Position numbers and translations under genes: made by a program. Under the pieces are notes generated by a model. It was given only the letters and a program-made list of their open reading frames with translations. It was not told where the DNA came from and made no database searches. From Fonsecaea monophora (Eukaryota; Ascomycota; Eurotiomycetes; Chaetothyriales; Herpotrichiellaceae), in assembly GCF_001642475.1 (NCBI RefSeq), contig NW_019174056.1, forward strand, positions 1 through 64,000: a stretch of 64,000 bases of DNA. Reading direction: 5' to 3'. Position 1 is the first letter of the stretch; the number at the start of each line of letters is the position of its first letter. Shown piece by piece: positions 34,971 to 46,781 of the stretch.

Positions 34971-35177
34971 GTAATCCTCCTTTCGTCGAGGCCCCCTCCT
35001 TTCGTCGTGGACCCCGACGGTTGATGGTCCCGTTGGAGTCGGAATCAATGGGAACGGCGGCGGATGACTCGCGGTATCCAGTCGTTCACTGGTGAGATTG
35101 TGCACACATATGATGAGTTGCTGTCCCCAGAGATCACGAGTTGTCGCTCAAGTTGTGGTGGATAGTCACAGTCGACC

Positions 35178-36085
35178 ATGTCAGGAGAAACTGGTTTCAG
35201 CGCGCTGGTGACCGGCGGTGCGTCAGGCATAGGAGCCGCTGTCAGCAGGAAACTCGCCTCCCGCGGCATTAATGTCTTGATAGCTGATGTGCAAGATGAG
35301 CTGGGAGAGAAGCTGGCTCAAGAAATCAAGTCCGCCTTCAAGGTAGAGGCTGTTTACCTCCACACAGATGTTTCAAAGGAGGCAGACATTCGGAACATGA
35401 TTGCGACTGTGGTGAAGAAGTTCGGCCGCCTGGACTATGCCGCCAATGTGGCCGGCATCTGTGAGAACACACAGTTTGAAGAGCACAGCATTACCGCAGA
35501 GATGGTCGACAGGTATGTGCACGGCTCACAAATCATGGCAGCCCCGAAGTCAAATCCATTCTCATTCGTGACTGCAGGACGTACTCCATCAATCAACGGG
35601 GTGTATGGCTCTGCCAGAAGCTAGAGGCTGAGCAAATGATAACTCAGGAGCGTCGCGCTGTTGAATTCTCGCCACCTTCACCACAAAGCATTCAACCCCA
35701 GCGCGGTGCAATCGTCAACGTGGCCTCTACGACGGCAGTCGTAGGTATGGGGTTTGGCGCCTATGCTCAGACCAAGGCCGCGGTGGTCACTATCACGCAG
35801 AACGGCGCCTTCTTCTATGGGCCTCAGGGAGTTCGTTGCAACTCCATCTCTCCAGGAGGCACCGTCACTCCCATGATGTTGAGGAACGTACCCGAGCAGT
35901 TTAGGGGGACTGATACTCACGAACAGCCGGGTAACGTGCTTGTGCAGCCGATTGCATTGAAAACCATGGCAAGGCCCGAGGAGCAGGCGAATGTGATCAG
36001 CTTCCTGTTGAGTGCGGAAAGCAGCCAGGTCACCGGCGTCAATATCTTGGTTGACGGCGGCTTCACGTTCACACGCTCCGGATGA
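35178..36085 (+). CDS. Short-chain dehydrogenase/reductase, 280 aa
   Basis: Exons 35178..35512 and 35578..36085; the join restores VDRTYSINQRGVWLC. Cofactor motif TGGASGIG (about 13-20), GRLDYAANVAG, and catalytic YAQTK. C-terminus has ITGVNILVDGG-like VTGVNILVDGG. It is normal length with a slightly long loop before QRGAIVNVA. It resembles the SDR at 21912 in that loop (VPQRGAIVNFA). Co-oriented with the SDR before and hydrolase after it. Confidence 0.9.
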
Positions 36086-36346
36086 ACCGGGACGTTGCCA
36101 GTGTAGAAATGGCAGTTATTTCCAAACAGTCAGCGGCATTAAGTCCAGGTAACAGCATGCTCGTGATGTGTTGGCTTCAATTGGTCAAAGACAGTTCGTG
36201 AACTGGGGCCGATATAGAACATTTTCTCATGTATATCAATGCTGACTGGTTTTTTCTCACTCGGTGACTGAGCGTACAAGCCTCACGAGCACCCGCGGAA
36301 TACTTCCATGTTGAGCAATCGATGCTAACATAGTAAGGCCCACTGA

Positions 36347-36353
36347 AATTCCG
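36347..36353 (-). promoter_or_regulatory. AATTCCG site upstream of alpha/beta hydrolase
   Basis: Copy 188 bp before the preferred start at 36541, in a gap (36086-36540) that holds no gene. Confidence 0.4.
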
Positions 36354-36540
36354 AGGAGGGATGGCGGAAGTTTCGCGGAGGCGGTGCTTCAATACGATGA
36401 TGGCGGCACAAGCAGCAGCTCGCTCATTTCATCGTACTGGCTGATCATAAACTCTCCCTTCCTTGCTTGGTCAACTCAAAGAGCTTCTCTCCCTCCCTCA
36501 TCCTCCAAACTTTGCAAAGTGTACAGGACATAGTGCCATT

Positions 36541-37575
36541 ATGCCTCTGAAAAACCAGCAATATTCACAATTCTCAGCCGAGTTTGAAAATTTCCTCAAA
36601 GGACAGACCGAGGGAAATCCACTTGCAGCTCTTCCTCTTGAAGAAGTACGCGAAGCTGTTGCAAATGCAGAATCAGCGCTTTGGGACCGAGACAGCGAGG
36701 GGATCAAATGGAGGGAACTCAGCATTTCAGCACCATCAGTAGGATTGGAAGTTCCAATCAGGATATACGAGCCAAGTACCTCGCCACAGGAGCTCCCAGG
36801 TCACATTGCCTTCATGATTCACGGAGGTGGATGGACCTTGGGTGGCGCCTACTCGGATTCCTTCGCGGTACGTGCCCTTGTGAGGAGGCTAGGCATGGTT
36901 GTCGTCACGATCGGGTACCATCTCGCCCCAGAGAATCCCTTCCCAGTAGCGTTGAATGAGTGCTGTGACGCTCTTCATTGGATTTGCACTCAATCGGGAC
37001 TGGTAAAATCGCCTCAGCAGAAACTTGTCATGGCCGGATTCAGTGCTGGGGGGAATCTATCAGCAGCAGTAACACAGTGGGCGTGCAGAAACCGCTTGGC
37101 TCGCCACATCGCAGCGCAGGTTCTCTTTTCGCCCGCCACCTGTCACTACAAGCAGCTGGCACATGCCAGCCACGCCTTCAACACAGAGTTGGAGTCAATC
37201 AACAATGCAACCTCGCCTTTTCTGTCGCCCGAGCAGCTCAAAGGCTTCTGGGACATATATGACGCAGCGGATGGGAAAGACTCAAGGGTGTCGCCTCTCC
37301 TGGCCGAAAACCTGTCCACTCAGCCTCCAACTTATATTCAGGTCTGTGGTGCCGACCCTCTGCGCGATGAAGGCCTCGCCTACGCGGAACGATTGCAGAG
37401 GGCAGGCGTGGAAGTCGGAATCGATATCTATGCTGGGATGCCGCATGCTTATCACAGTGATTTGATCGCTATCCCAGGGCGCGGGAGAACTATGGATGAC
37501 TTGGTAAAGTGGTTGAGTCTCGTCTTGTCGCCGCGAAGCATTTCTGAGGACAGCATCAAGTCACAGTTATCTTGA
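36541..37575 (+). CDS. Alpha/beta hydrolase fold-3 esterase, 344 aa
   Basis: Single exon. The oxyanion-hole motif HGGGW is at residues 94-98, the nucleophile elbow GFSAGG has Ser168, and the likely acid and base are in ADPLRDE and MPHAYH. This is the hormone-sensitive-lipase-like family, which cleaves esters and some lactones. It has no signal peptide, so it acts inside the cell. Opening the ester or lactone made by a BVMO is a natural role. An upstream in-frame ATG (36463) is less likely because the family starts near MPLKN-like sequence. Confidence 0.9.
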   Translation: MPLKNQQYSQFSAEFENFLKGQTEGNPLAALPLEEVREAVANAESALWDRDSEGIKWRELSISAPSVGLEVPIRIYEPSTSPQELPGHIAFMIHGGGWTLGGAYSDSFAVRALVRRLGMVVVTIGYHLAPENPFPVALNECCDALHWICTQSGLVKSPQQKLVMAGFSAGGNLSAAVTQWACRNRLARHIAAQVLFSPATCHYKQLAHASHAFNTELESINNATSPFLSPEQLKGFWDIYDAADGKDSRVSPLLAENLSTQPPTYIQVCGADPLRDEGLAYAERLQRAGVEVGIDIYAGMPHAYHSDLIAIPGRGRTMDDLVKWLSLVLSPRSISEDSIKSQLS

Positions 37576-38503
37576 AGGGATTGCTGTTGGTGCGCACTGG
37601 GATGCGGCCCACTGCCTGCAGTCGAGGGTGGCACGAGGGTGGTAAAACTTAGTCTGTGGCTATAAGCAAAGGCGACCTTCAAATGGCCGCTATGACCGCG
37701 ATCTTGAGTAAACAGAGTTGAAAATGACGTGCCACTTAAGGAGAAGGTGGAAAGCATGAGCCCCCTTCCCCTTGCGGCTGACCTCAACCTCGGGGCAGCC
37801 CGGCCGAGCTTAGTTTGTTTGCTATGTTTGTTATGTTTGTTATGTTTGGTCAGTAGGCCGTCAGGACAATTCTACAACTACTACTCTACCTACATGAGTC
37901 TCAATTTCGCAACAGCTCCCCCCTTTCAGCATGACCATATTATGATTTGATTTAGCGAAGGGGACTTCTCCTATCCTATGACTCGATGGCGAGTTACTAT
38001 TTGAAGCCCACGCTTGTGCCGTCTTGTGCTGCACGGTGACCAATGTATCGCCGAGTCTCGATACGTACAGCTTCATTGGCTCCTGAATTTCCGTTCATGG
38101 ATAGACATGACCCTTCGCCTCAGTTAGGAGAGTACCGCCAGTGAACGAGAATCTATCAAGCACATCCAAACCCTTACCGTGTACGGAATCTCGGAAGTGA
38201 CAGACTGAGAAAATCTGACAAGTACACAATCTTAATTCCGAAAATCTGCGAGTGTGCTATGCGGATGTGAAGGATCAAAGTCACTGGAGCATGCTCTCTA
38301 GGGCAGCGAGTCCAGAGGGGTCCCATCGGGCCCAAAACACCGATAATGTCCCTCAAAACGAGATCAAGTCCATCGCAGTCCGATCATCGCATGCAGTTCC
38401 GTTCAGTCGTCCTTGTGCTATAACAACCAAAGGACAATACCTACGAAGCTAGGAACTCCACGCACACCACGCCTCTGAAGATTTCAATACCCGACTGCTC
38501 AAG
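37576..38503. promoter_or_regulatory. Intergenic; promoter of AtuA-like gene with AATTCCG site
   Basis: The heptamer occurs (reverse) at 38234-38240, about 265 bp before the AtuA-like start. A short tandem repeat of TATGTTTGT lies near 37823-37848. No gene is seen. Confidence 0.4.
37823..37848 (+). repeat. Short tandem repeat, 9-nt unit
   Basis: About three imperfect copies of TATGTTTGT in a row, in non-coding DNA. Confidence 0.7.
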
Positions 38504-40465
38504 ATGCTGAAACAAAAGGACAGTTCCCGACCCATCGCGGTTGCAGGAGCCTCAGGGGGTGAGCAAATCTCGTGATTATCTGCAGGAACTCAGTATGCTA
38601 AACATGAATTTGTAGGTGCCCTAGATCGATTCCGAGGTCTGACAGACCTCTCCAAGCTTCCTGAGATCGATGTCATTGTCGGCGACTGGATGTCCGAAGC
38701 CAACATGACCATGCGTGGAGTTGAAGTCGCCGAGCTGAAGAAGAAGAAGGCAAAGTTGGATGGCCAGGTCGGTACAGTGTCTGAAGTGAACGGGGATAGT
38801 ACCTCAGAGTTGGGCTTCCTCAGCAGGAGCAGAGGAGGGTACGACCCTTATTTCTTGGAGCAGCTCGAGCCTGCCCTCGAGAACCTCGCGGCCAATGGAA
38901 TCCGTCTCGCCTGCAATTCGGGCGGTAGTAACCCCCGCGGACTGGCCGAGGCGGTGAAGAGCTTGGTCAGTGCAAAGGGCCTCAAGCTCGACGTTGCGTG
39001 GGTCGACGGAGATGATGTTTCCGATGTGACTTTGGACCTCTGGGCCAAGGGTGAAAGATTCCCTGGCTTGCCTACAGGGAAAGACATCCAAGATTGGCCA
39101 TTTGATCCTCTGTGTGCTCAATGCTATCTGGGTGGCGTCGGTGTCGCCAAAGCCTTCGAATCCGGTGCTGCCATCGTCATCTGCGGTCGTATAGCGGACG
39201 CCTCGGCTCTGGTGGGTGCTTGTATGTGGTGGTTCAACTGGCAAAGGGAGACCCATATACAAGAGCTGGCAGGCGCTTTGGTGGCTGGTCATCTCACGGA
39301 ATGTAGCACGTACGTGACAGGTGGCTGCTATGCAGGTTTCAAGGAGTTTGGTACCAAAGATGTCGACTTGTCCTTCCCGATAGCTTGGATCGAGTCCAAT
39401 GGCGAATTTGAGCTGGGCATGGAACCAGGACATGACGGCAAGGTCACTGTTGACACCGCAGTTACGCAGCTCCTGTACGAAATCCAGGGCCCGCTATACT
39501 TCAACTCGGATGTGGTCGCCAACCTGGAAGGTGTCCAGATGCAACAGATAGGACCGAATCGCGTTCGAGTCACTGGTGTCGAAGGTCTCCCGCCTCCGCC
39601 GACTACGAAGGTCGGGATCACTGCGCGAGGAGGGTATCGAGCGCAGTTCCATTACTACCTCACCGGGCTCGACGTGGACGAAAAGGCGGCCGTGGTCGAA
39701 AGACAGACTAGGCACATGATGGGGGAAAATCTTCCCAAGTTTCATTGTCTGTCCTTCAACCTCGCCGGTCGACCCGCCATAAACCCTCGAAACCAAAATG
39801 AAGCAACAGTGGACTATCGCATTTTTGCCCAATCAAGAGACAAGGATGTCATGAACATGTTCGGGACGTGGTGCAAATCTAACATTCTCCAGAGCTACCC
39901 TGGAGGAACTCCACACACGGACGTGAGGACTAGCCTTCCGAAGCCCTATTTCGAGTACTGGGTGTCCCTCCTACCACAAGAAAAGGTTCATCATCAAGTT
40001 CACCTCGCAGATGGATCATCAGTCACGATTCCTCCGCCGCAATTGACTCGGGTGTATCCCACGCAACAAAAGTCTTACGACACTCCTCACCCGGTTCCTC
40101 TAGATACATTCGGGGCCACCGAAAACTGTCCCCTCGGCTACAGGGTTCTCGGTCGATCTGGCGACAAGTCGTCCGATGCCAATGTTGGGTTGTTTGTCCG
40201 GCACGACGACGAGTGGGAGTGGCTGAGATCATTCTTGACCATTGACAAGGTCAAGGAACTACTGGGGGAGGACTACGTCGGGAAGCCAATCGACCGCTTT
40301 GAGATACCAGCCCTTCGAGCGGTGCATTTCCTGCTGCGAGACCACTTGGACCGGGGATACAATTCCTCTTCCGGCTTTGATACCTTGGGAAAGAACGTCG
40401 TGGAGTACCTGCGAGCTAAATACGTGGATATTCCGGTTACATTCTTGCAGCGAGGGAGAATCTGA
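38504..40465 (+). CDS. AtuA-like protein (DUF1446), 634 aa
   Basis: Exons 38504..38558 and 38616..40465. The N-terminus RPIAVAGASGGALDRFRGL and the motifs DVIVGDWMSE, LACNSGGSNPRG and ICGRIADASAL match the DUF1446 domain. The C-terminal about 100 residues (GYRVLGRSGDKSSDANVGLF) match the second AtuA-associated domain. In Pseudomonas the homologue belongs to the acyclic terpene utilisation operon, where its biochemical role is not settled. Its presence among BVMO, ADH and hydrolase genes favours a terpenoid or branched-chain substrate, but this is inference. Likely cytosolic. Confidence 0.88.
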
Positions 40466-40997
40466 TATTGGCGGAACTTGGCATTGGCGAAATCAAAGGA
40501 TCAAACACCTTAGCTATACCATCAGATACTGGAGATTTTCCGTGCTATGCGAGACTACATCATTGCCTTGTTCTGTCTGTATCTGTACCTCTACCTTTTT
40601 TTTTTCCATGGTGGATCTGCATGCTTCTGCGACTGCGATTGCGACTTCAACTTCCGAGGCCAGTCCACGGAAAGAGTTTCTGTCCCGGAAACGAAGGGGT
40701 GTTGGGACGGTCCCTCGACTCTCCCCCTACCGAGGTAGACATTCCAGTCGTACGCAGCGTCCCTCGGAACACGGACGTACACGTGTATAAACGGGTTTAC
40801 ACCCGAGTGCGCCGTTGTTGACATTTCAGAAAGTTGAACGCGCATTGCATTGCATTGAACCCCGTCGTCGGCCGCCTCAGTAATCTCCCTCCGATCGCCC
40901 GTCCGAATCGACCAATCGACCTGCACCCCTCGAACTCTTGAGCCCTGTTGCCCGAAGCGAGAGAAATCCAGAGACAGACAGACAGAAAAAAAAAACA
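40466..40997. other. Intergenic, promoter of EthD gene
   Basis: No exact CGGAATT copy is seen; CGGAACT lies at about 40471. A T11 tract is at about 40598. No gene. Confidence 0.5.
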
Positions 40998-41366
40998 ATG
41001 ACCATCACGCAAGTCTACGTGCTCTACAAGGCCCCGCACCTCACGGCGGAACAATTCAAGCACCACTACGAAACGAGCCACGCCCCGCTCGTCCGCGAAC
41101 TGGTTGGCGACAAAGCCGAGCTGCCCCTCCTGTACAAGCGGCACTACGTCGTCAAGCAGGGCGACGCTCCTCCCGCGCCCGGAGTGGCCTCGGTCGACTT
41201 CGACGCCATCACGACGCTGGTGTTCCGCGACCAGGCTGCGGCGGACAAGTTCGCCGAGGTCATCACTCGGCCGGGGAACAAGGAGCGCGCGGAAGCCGAT
41301 TCGGCAAAGTTCCTCGACCTTAGCCGCGGGGGGGCAGTTCTCGTGGAGACGTCGGAGAAGTTTTGA
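40998..41366 (+). CDS. EthD-domain protein, 122 aa
   Basis: Single exon. The small ferredoxin-like domain is marked by EQFKHHYETSHAPLVREL, LYKRHYVV and a C-terminal FLDLSRGGAVLVET. It is shorter than the EthD protein at 7838 and belongs to a different branch (one domain, no C-terminal extension). Fungal members act as small dehydratases, decarboxylases or mono-oxygenase partners. The start sits just after an A9 tract, a usual context for a fungal start codon. Confidence 0.88.
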   Translation: MTITQVYVLYKAPHLTAEQFKHHYETSHAPLVRELVGDKAELPLLYKRHYVVKQGDAPPAPGVASVDFDAITTLVFRDQAAADKFAEVITRPGNKERAEADSAKFLDLSRGGAVLVETSEKF

Positions 41367-41882
41367 AATGGGAGGTCTGGAGTCAATTCGTCTAGTAGAT
41401 TGATGAGGGCCGGTTTGTGCGGACGAATGTGCCATAGGGTACAAAATAGATAATCGAATCATCCAGGTGCCATGTCCGTCTGGACCCGTCTTGCCTTTGG
41501 TCTGGTCCGTCCTATACTGTAATGGAGAAATACCATGGGCAGGCTGCAAGTCCTCCCCACAGACAATGTTGTGCAGCAGTGGCAGAGTAAAGGGCGTGGC
41601 CACCCTCGAGATTGGTTACGAACCCCCTCGACTATGAGGGACACATGTTGCGCGGATCATTAGTCCCTGGTCCCTGCTTCGCCTTTGTGCTATGTCCTCG
41701 ATCTCACAATATCGCTTAGACACACAAAAGTGACGCGAGACATAGAACAAGGTATATGGAGTACAGCAGAGGTGATCATACAAGGTTCAAATTTACTGCC
41801 TCCTACAGCAATCCACACTCTATCTAACACCATTCCCTCCGACTATCAATGCGACACCTCCCACAAGAGGAGGGGCAAGGGC
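41367..41882. other. Intergenic between convergent genes
   Basis: EthD gene (+) and MFS gene (-) converge. Nothing else is seen. Confidence 0.6.
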
Positions 41883-43793
41883 TTATACTTCATAAGCTGG
41901 CGTCTTCTCCTCAGACATGACCTCGCCGGAAGCACTTGTGACCTTCTCCCCACCTTCGCTATGAAGCACGGCGGCGACTTTGTCGTTCAGCGTCTTGTCG
42001 ACATTCGGGGTGAAGAAGGAGCAAAACAACCCAATGACCCCAAAGGCAATGCTGACCAGATAGACTGGGCGGTAGGAATTGACGCTGGCGACCTTGTATG
42101 CTTGCACACCGGTTGCGATGATGGCGTCCGTCACACCCGGAACTTGTGAGAATGCGTCCGGTGTGCCGGCCTGGAGGGCCCGTAGGAACGAAGCTACGCT
42201 CGACGCGGGGAGACCGTCGTTGAGCACGGCCGCCGAGACGGTCGCGGGGACTTTGGTCGTCAGCCCGTTCGTCAAGACGGTGCCGTACACGACCGTGGCA
42301 ATAGCCGATATTCCCGTACGGATGGCGGCGGCTAGACCCCCTGCGGCGCCGATCTCTTGCTGGTCGTCGATCACGATGGTGGAGTTGAGCAGGCTGATGA
42401 TCTCGACCCAACCCATGAAGAAGTTGGAGAGGAAGACGAACGACGCAATCACTGCCATGTTGTTCACGGTGATGACGGCACAGCCTGTTCACAGAGAGTT
42501 AGCAAATCTGCTATTATCAAGTACGAACACCTGTGAGAAAAAGGGGGGCTTTGAGGGGTTCCACGTACATGCTGTCAGGAGAGCACCGATGAAGAATGCA
42601 ACAATGGTTTGTACTTTGTGCTTAGGCAGCCTCCCCACGATTGGACCGCCAATCACCTCGCCGCTGATGCTACCTAGTCCAGGCAGGCAAGCCAGCAAGG
42701 CCGCCTTGGTGCGGTCGCCGTTGGCGTAGAGGACGGCAGTCTGCTGCGGCCAAATGATGGCGGCTGGGTAGTAGCACGACGCGGCCAAGCCCAGGGTCAC
42801 AGCGACCGAGAGCCACGGCACGGTGAAGATGTGCAGGGGCGCCAGAGGCTCCTTGAGGTTGGCGAAGCGCTCCCAAGCAAGGAATGCACACATGGTCAGG
42901 AATCCCAGGATGATCATCAGGATCGTGGGCGCCGACTTCCACGCGAATTGAGTGCCGCCCACGGAGATGCCGAAGAGAAAGACCACAAACCCAGAGGTGA
43001 GGAGGAACGAGCCGACGTAGTCAAAGTTCTTGATCCAGTGCATCTTCTTGTCCGTGCCGTGCTTGATCTTGAAGCTGGGCGGATAGTAGAACAGCGTCCA
43101 CAGGATCAGGGCCAGCACGTTGTACCCGAGCAGGAGATAGTAGACGGAGCGCCAGCCCACGGAAGGGTTGACCTCGGTCAACTTGAGGGCGATGATGGGA
43201 CCAAAGCCAGAGCCCGTGTAGGTGATCAGGTAGAGACTTCCAGTGGCGAAGTAGCGGTATCTCATCGGCACCAGCTCGCCCATGACAAAGTGATACGATA
43301 GCTGAGTCGACGTGGCCACCCCGAGGAACACATTGCCGCCGATCAGCGTGGGTATGCTCTGCGCCCTCGCACAGACGATGCTGCCTATGGTAGCCAGCAC
43401 CGCGCCTCCAATGAAATAGTACCGTCGTCCAAAAATGTCCGATAGCCTCCCGACGATGGGGAACGTGACGGCCGTGGCAGTGTTGTAGACGTACGATATC
43501 CAGATATAGTTCGGATCGGGTCCAATGTCGGCGTTGATCTCACCAAGCAACGGAGCCGCGTAGGCGAATGCGCTGACGCCCGAAAGCAGGGCCACAGCAG
43601 CAGCAGCGTAGGTGCCGATGAAGAACTTGCTGTAGTAGTAGTTCTTGGGGAGATGGTCGAGATCCGTGACGAATCCCGTCGAGTCCACCTTCTGGACACC
43701 TTCGTGGCTCTGATCGTGGTTGGCAGATCTAATTTCATCGTGTTGTGGCTGTGAAGCCATGATCTTCTCGTCGCTCGATACTTCCGGCTCCAT
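41883..43793 (-). CDS. MFS transporter, Tri12/efflux-pump family, 608 aa
   Basis: Exons 42569..43793 and 41883..42484; the join gives LLTACCAVITVNN. Loop motif GRLSDIFGRRYYF, proline/glycine-rich helices, and about 14 membrane segments. It is a homologue of the MFS protein at 13116-15138. A cytosolic N-terminal tail of about 65 residues precedes helix 1. The promoter region contains two close CGGAATT copies. Confidence 0.92.
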
Positions 43794-43998
43794 CGCCGCT
43801 GCTGGTACGCCACCGCAGGGCGCAGGAGTATATCAGGGAGAGAAAGGGACGAATGGATTTGAACGAGATAATGCGATGGAGCAGGGGCTATGGACTCGAG
43901 GACAGGGCAGTACGGGGTCTGGGGAAAGCTGATATTATACTATGCCTTTTGTGCATCCTTGTTCGCATTGAGTAATGCTTGTCGACTTGTAGCACCCA

Positions 43999-44034
43999 CG
44001 GAATTAACGCTGTGGTGGCCTCTTGTCCGGAATT
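43999..44034 (+). promoter_or_regulatory. Two CGGAATT sites upstream of MFS gene
   Basis: Direct repeats of the heptamer at 43999-44005 and 44028-44034, 29 bp start to start, 206 and 235 bp before the MFS start. A TATA-like GATATATAG lies at about 44090-44098. Confidence 0.45.
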
Positions 44035-44605
44035 TGGCTGGCGCAATCGCTGCATACGATGTCTCTGCCACACCCATAAGAGTAGTCGAGATATATAGTG
44101 ATCGCTCGTCTGCATAACTTTTTTACCCGGAAGAGCACACGTTGAATGCTTCTGGTTGTGCCAATGTACATATCTCAGATCTCAGCTCCCAGCCTCATTG
44201 GCTCGGTCACCGGTGAGCACCTTTCTCCATCCGGCCTTTTCTGGCATAGGCATTCGTTCATTGCCCGACATCGCGTCATAGTTTCAGTGAATATATCGCA
44301 ATATAGGCGGAGAATACACGTATTCAATCCCTCATTGTCTTTGAAGCTGGAACTGCAGGAGATGTTGCGTCAGGCTGTCGATTCCCAATGCGGAAGGTGC
44401 TGAGTAAGCCAGAGGCTGCCGATGCTTCTATCTGAGGACATCCACTCCCCGACTGCTTAACACTCTCCTGCGTTGTCTAGAGATGCCGCTGTGATTTGGA
44501 AGTTTACTAATATACGACTCCTGATGTGTCCTGTAGGACAAGGAGATATGCTAGACACTATGATCTGACCGGCCCGACAAGGGACTATTCACCCAGAAAC
44601 CGGCA

Positions 44606-45060
44606 TTAGTCCGGAGCCTTGACGTGGAAGAAGATCTCGAGCAGCCCATCATCTACCTCTGGGGAGATACTCCTCGATACCATACGTGCCGAGCTAAGCG
44701 TCGATACCCAAGCCTCCACGCCATCGTCGATCCATATTCTACAACCCATTCCAGGACACGGGAAGGCTCCTCCATAGAATCCTGGAATGCTCCCTCGTGG
44801 TGAATCCTTCAGCCTGTAGCCCGTAGGACAGACATCGCAAATCGCACCGAAGAGACGTTTTTGATTGGAGGACAAGGCTTCACGTCTAGAAAGGCGTGCA
44901 GCTCGACTGTCACCTGGATGGGCGACCGAATTCCTCCCGGAAATATCTTCTTTCCGGGAAACTCGGGACCCCAGGGCACACAGCAGCCCGTCGTCTTCGT
45001 GTCCTCTGGACGAGTAACTCCGTGACGATGGGGGCGGGGCGTATGATTTACCGGTAACAC
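44606..45060 (-). pseudogene. Frameshifted coding fragment, family not recognised
   Basis: Two frames on the minus strand look like one protein broken by a frameshift near 44840. The upstream frame reads FPGGIRSPIQVTVELHAFL and DVKPCPPIKNVSSVRF. The downstream frame reads CDVCPTGYRLKDSPRGSIPG, GMGCRIWIDDGVEAWVST and DDGLLEIFFHVKAP before a stop at 44606. No GT-AG intron bridges the shift. It sits between the divergent MFS and aldehyde dehydrogenase genes. I take it as a decayed gene; an uninterrupted 176-codon frame covering only part of it is an alternative. Confidence 0.35.
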
Positions 45061-45226
45061 ACGAAAGGGCAAAGAGCCGCCTCATATATCTTGCTTGAGT
45101 TGAGGCGGCAAGTGAGGAGATATTCTCGGCGTACATACAGCCCCGCCGTCAACATCGAGAACACCTCGATGCTTAGAAGTACCAGATTCGAGTGATTAAG
45201 AAGTAGGGCCAAAGGACAGAGAAAAG

Positions 45227-46781
45227 ATGGGCGACCAAAATTACATCAAGAACGGCGATTCAGGACGAAATGCCATAGAGACGCGCCTCTTCATCGACAA
45301 CGAATTTGTGCTCCCCAAAGCCGGCAAGGCCTTTCGACTGGTCGACCCTGCCACCAACCAAGCGACCGTCTGGGTCTCCGAGGCCGATAAAGACGATGTT
45401 GACCGCGCCGTCGAGGCTGCCCGGCGCGCACTGGGGCCTTGGTCCTCCCGTGCAGGCCTGGACCGCGCGACATTCCTCCTCAAACTGGCGGATCTCCTAG
45501 AGAGGGACAATCATATCCTAGCTCGCCTGGAGGCCATGAGTATGGGCCGACCTGTGAGTTCTTATGGTAAGTATGTCTCCGACAAGACCGAACAACGGGC
45601 CCCTGGCTGCTGACGACACGTACACAGGCGAGGGGTTTGGCGCTGCTAGGTACTGCCGGTACGTCGCGGGTCTTGTCCCCAATGTGCGAGGCGAGTCCTC
45701 CCTGGTGACCGAGGGCTTTATCAATATCACCCTGCGCCAACCGTACGGCGTGTGCGCGGCCATCACGCCGTGGAACGCACCCATCACGATGTTGACCTTC
45801 AAGGTGGCCCCGTGCGTCGGGGCTGGCAACACGCTGGTAGTCAAGACGTCGGAGAAAGCTCCACTCACATCGCTGCACTTCGCGAAACTGGTCCGCGAGG
45901 CAGGGTTCCCTGCCGGCGTGGTCAACATCCTCAGCGGGTTCGGCGAACCCTGCGGCGCCGCGCTTGCCGCGCACATGGACGTGCGCAAGATCTCCTTTAC
46001 TGGGTCTGTCGCAGCCGGACGCGCCGTCAAGCTTGCAGCGACGCGGTCCAACTTGAAGGAAGTGACGCTGGAGCTGGGCGGGAAAAGCCCCATGGTGGTC
46101 TTTGACGACGCGAACGTCGTGCGCGCGGCAGAGGCCGCCGCAAGGACCACCACGTTCAATTCCGGCCAGGCGTGCACATCTTGTCAGAGGGTATACGTGC
46201 ACCGCGCTGTGGCGCAGCAGTTCTGCGACCTGGTCGTAGACAAGACCCGTCAGCTCGGGACGAACGCCACGCCTGGAAGCCACCCGCTCGACACGACGAC
46301 CAAGCACGGTCCGCACCCGGACCAGAAGCAGTTCGACCATATCATGAAGTACATTTCGGCGGCACAGAGCTCGCAGTGCGAAATCCTCCTCGGCGGCAAG
46401 CGTGAAGGCACGCGCGGCTTCTTTATCGAGCCGACCATCATCTTCGAGCCGGACGAACATAGCCCGATGATGCGCGAAGAAATCTTCGGTTCGGTGCTCT
46501 GCATCAGCACCTTCACGGATGAGGACGATGTGTTCCGCCGGGCCAACGACTCGGAGTATGGCCTCTATGCGAGCGTGTTCACGAGGGATCTGGCCCGAGC
46601 ACTGAGGGCGGCCAAAAGGTTCGAGGCAGGCAATGTCGGTTTGAACGTCGCGAGCCCGTTTCAGACCCAAGACATGCCATTTAATGGGTGGAAGCAGAGC
46701 GGGTCGGGCAAGGAGCTCGGCAAGACCTGCGTGGAGGACTGGACCGAGACGAAGACCTGCTATATGTCTCTTGAGACTTGA
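45227..46781 (+). CDS. Aldehyde dehydrogenase, 497 aa
   Basis: Exons 45227..45566 and 45628..46781. The family length is about 490-500. PWNAP, the NAD motif FTGSVAAGR, catalytic Glu in LELGGK (about 262) and nucleophile Cys in NSGQACTS (about 296) are present. The C-terminal MPFNGWKQSGSGKELG is typical. It should oxidise an aldehyde to the acid with NAD(P)+, a late step after alcohol oxidation. No CGGAATT copy is close to its start. Confidence 0.93.
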
